Origin: Larix sibirica
Lineage: Eukaryota; Streptophyta; Pinopsida; Pinales; Pinaceae
NCBI GenBank assembly: GCA_004151065.3
Contig: NWUY0300001668.1
Span: 38,317 to 59,056, forward strand
Reading direction: 5' to 3'
Length of the DNA stretch: 20,740 nucleotides
Of the stretch, positions 18,081-20,740 are shown piece after piece. The notes under the pieces are model-generated. The model did no database searches. It saw nothing but the letters and a program-made list of their open reading frames with translations, and was not told the origin of the DNA. The translations under genes were made by a program, and so were the position numbers. Every line of letters begins with the position of its first letter. Position 1 is the first letter of the stretch.

Positions 18081-18623
18081 TGATATTGGTAGAAGATAAA
18101 TGATGGTTAACCATCATTAGAGGCTAAGAAGAGGGTTGAAGACAATCATAGATTACCACTGATTGTGGCTGACCAAAAGACTAAGATGTTCACAAAACCA
18201 GATATAGTCTATTGAGTTTACCAATATATATTACTGAATTTCATATCGATCTTGTGTCTACATTTGTACTATTTGTTGATGTGATGGTTACTTGCATTGA
18301 TTGGTTAATGAATGCTCATAACTGTTAATGAAGGCATAAACGTGTTTAGTGAAGTTCCAGATTGGAAAAAAAAGTAAAGTGTGGCACACTGATTCACCCC
18401 CCCTCTCAGTATTCCTGGTGTGTTCAACACTTGTAACACTTTTGAAGCAAGAAAAAAAAAACAAGTGCCCATGATTGATTGGGCACTCTTGAGTTATTGA
18501 CAGAATGAGTGGCATAACAATAGTATTAGTACTCTAGAGTGTGGCACCCTACTAACTCGACAATTTGACATGTCCTCTTATACTCTCAACCTCTGTTGCG
18601 TGGGAGCGCGAGTCTCAACCAAT

Positions 18624-19467
18624 GTTATCAACACCGGAACGGTCATTGATATGGTGGACCCTAAAAATTTGAAACTAGTCATAACCGGAGTGGACTCGAA
18701 AGAAAATCAATCGACCAAAAAATGTATTAGATATTTAAATTTTGAAAAAAAAATCATGTACATCCATGTGAATCCAAATAATTAGACACAAATAAGCAAA
18801 GTTATCTCATGTATTTAGCAATTAAGGATGCTTATAACCAAAATAACACCTATGGCAATCCATATATGAACCAAAATACTTAAAAAACGAGGCTCTATAT
18901 GACCTCTAGGTCCAAAGTCCAAACATAAGCATAGTAGTCATGCAATTACTAATTTACTGATAACTAGAGTCTAGAGTCTACAATCTAAGATTCTAATCAT
19001 ATGCTAGATCCATATGATTGTAATTAGCTCTTCAACTCAACCCAACAAATACTTGTATTTAACACTAGATATTAGCCTGAGAAGGAGTCCAAACTAGCAA
19101 CACTAGCTCAATAACTTAGAAAAAACCCCAACTCAAAAGCTCTTTAAATAACAATGCTAGGGGTTTAAGGTTTGTTTTAGGGTTTTTAGATTACCTTTCT
19201 TTGGTAATTTATTTTTTAAAGTTCCATTATCAAAATCATGGTCCCACATGTCTTGTATGGGCTTGTATGGAATCGATTGTCTCAGGAAAATAAGGTCGGT
19301 TTTGTATGGAACTAGTCGATTCAGACAAATAAAGTAGGTTTTGTTTGGAACTGGCTGGTTCAATACATAATCGACCATTTAAGGTTTGAGGTGCTGATTT
19401 GAACTGGTTGGGGGTGTAAACTGATCAAACCGATCGGTTTTGGCAAAACCAGTTCGGTTTCGATAAC
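18624..19467. mobile_element. weak candidate DNA transposon with inverted termini
   Basis: GTTATCAACACCGGAACGG (18624-18642) and the complement of 19449-19467, GTTATCGAAACCGAACTGG, match at 14 of 19 positions in inverted orientation. Both lie near the edges of an 0.84-kb AT-rich segment without a recognisable transposase. Plant hAT-type MITEs can have GTTATC-and-CCGG-rich ends, but no 8-bp target duplication could be seen, so this may be two unrelated copies of a common motif. Confidence 0.25.
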
Positions 19468-20740
19468 TCTACTCTTAATAGTTGACTATGACCTAACAAC
19501 CTCTTTATTTTCTAATTCATTAATAACACTTAAAAAAGTTGCAACCTTCAGGTTGCATAACATTTGAGAAGCTTGCAATTCTAAGGTTGTAGGGCATTGA
19601 GAAGGCTGTAACCTTGTGGTGTGAGGTAACCTCATACCATGCCCATGAGTCATGACAAGAAAAACAATATAAATAAATCAACAAAAGAGTGACTTAAGAC
19701 AATTTTTGGTTTAATTATATACTCTTGTAGTTACTATCATATTTAGAGTTCTATCCTACTTGAAAGAATACTTTTAAGGGAGCTCTTTCCTATTGGAAAC
19801 GGGAGAAACCACTTGTGTGGTTTCATGGAACTCCCCATGGGAGCCACTATTTTGGTTAACTCCTTTACCTCACAACGTTCTTTCAACTCTCTCCTTCTTT
19901 GTTATTGTACTCTCCACACTATTGAACATCCAATACCATAAATTAGCCCTTGCCCCATGTTTTTTTTTCTTCCTTTTCCCTTGCACCCAACACCCTCCTC
20001 TCATTGTTACCATTCCTCACTCCCTACTATTTTTAGCCTTATTTCCAATGATCCAAATTATTGGCCCTCCATTTAATTGTAATATTTGCCAAGGTAGCCT
20101 CTAATTGAAGTTTGTTGGTGGATTGCTAATTGAGTTGTTATATTGTTGTAGTCCATGCTTCGATACTTGTTGCTGCACAAGCTAGCATGTGAAATTAAAT
20201 CCCAGAAGAACAATGCTAGCCCATGATCAATTAAGAGGGAGGCCACTGTTACCTCACCAGCCTTCTTTTGCACTTTAGGTTGGCTCGTCTTCGACACAAG
20301 GGGGGCTTCCATAAGGTAGGATTGCTAAGACAATAACAAGGAGATTCAAGGTGATATGAAGAGATATCTTAGCAAAACAATGAGTTGTAGCATTGAAAAA
20401 ATATAATGTGATGGAGGATGGAGACTAGTGCCTATCCAAATTGGGCAAAATGGAGTCAACAAGCAATAATGTGGCCTGCAATTGGGTGGTAAATGGGTCT
20501 AGTTATTGTTGTTAGAAACATGCATAAAACTAAAAATGGTGCTGATTTATATGGTTTAAAATAAATGAGAAAGGTCCCTTCCAAAGGTGACCTTGCATGC
20601 ACATCAATAAGATGCGATCCTACCACTAGCTGAAATGGACATTCAACTCTTCACTAAAATGACATAACATAGAAGCATCAAATAGGTAGTAAAAACAAGA
20701 ATTTGTAGGGTAATTGTTGTTGTAAATGTAACTTCGGAAG
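19468..20740. other. gene-free right end
   Basis: Includes a small hairpin GCAACCTTCAGGTTGC near 19541 and a CT-rich, hydrophobic open stretch at 19793-20104 without motifs. I see no gene, element terminus or RNA. Confidence 0.5.

Larger units (their letters stand above)
17173..18429 (+). mobile_element. probable solo LTR, Copia-type, 1257 bp
   Basis: The segment begins TGTTGACAATAG and ends GTGTTCAACA, giving matched TGTTGA/TCAACA termini. The flanking pentamers are CTTAT (17168-17172) and CTTGT (18430-18434), 4/5 identical, as expected of a slightly aged 5-bp target duplication. A strong TATA box (TATATATAAATA, 17491-17502) lies inside. Close to the 3' end is GATTCACCCCCCCTCTCAG, a stretch often seen just before the end of plant Copia LTRs. 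No primer site follows and no polypurine tract precedes, so recombination between two LTRs to leave one is the simplest reading. A 38-bp minisatellite lies inside (listed separately). The superfamily call rests on the C-rich end motif and is less sure than the element ends. Confidence 0.65.

Overview
This window looks like nuclear DNA from a vascular plant with a large, repeat-rich genome. The evidence is the AT-rich composition, the absence of bacterial-style gene packing, and remnants of Copia, plant L1-type LINE, SINE and TRIM-like elements. Repeat density and long gene-poor stretches would suit a gymnosperm, but the sequence alone does not prove that. I see no rRNA gene, canonical tRNA gene, CRISPR array or viral genome.

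Layout. Positions 1-659 hold the 3' end of a plus-strand Copia retrotransposon: the RNase H C-terminus, a polypurine tract and the probable 3' LTR. Next is a frameshifted fragment of an acyl-activating enzyme (AMP-binding ligase) C-terminal domain (about 821-1110). At 1903-2085 a minus-strand SINE of about 183 bp sits between 19-bp target duplications. From 2.1 to 6.1 kb there are short tandem repeats, one weak LTR candidate and no recognisable gene.

Positions 6094-11203 are a nest. A small non-autonomous LTR element on the minus strand (5' LTR 10909-11203, internal region of about 600 bp, 3' LTR 6094-6243 plus 10136-10308) has its 3' LTR split by a 5'-truncated LINE (6244-10120, minus strand). 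An exact 15-bp target duplication flanks the LINE. It carries decayed reverse transcriptase, a zinc-knuckle region and RNase H. Downstream of RNase H is a second long, partly open frame that I cannot assign.

Positions 13318-13911 hold the only long intact ORF with gene-like character: a very basic 197-residue reading frame with two VYSRR-type blocks, probably a first exon. Two possible small downstream exons lie at 16081-16131 and 16207-16379. Between them, at 14300-15086, is the most unusual object here: four LTR-like units alternating with three very short internal domains, each with an initiator-Met-tRNA-type primer binding site. The LTR-like units themselves contain tRNA-like Pol III A and B boxes. 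It reads as a tandem TRIM with tRNA-derived LTRs.

A probable solo Copia-type LTR of 1257 bp (17173-18429) encloses a 38-bp minisatellite. A weak inverted-repeat pair (18624 and 19467) may bound a decayed DNA transposon. The rest of the right end shows nothing I can name.

Apart from the basic ORF, every coding trace is a broken transposon or gene fragment, so no working pathway or operon is present.
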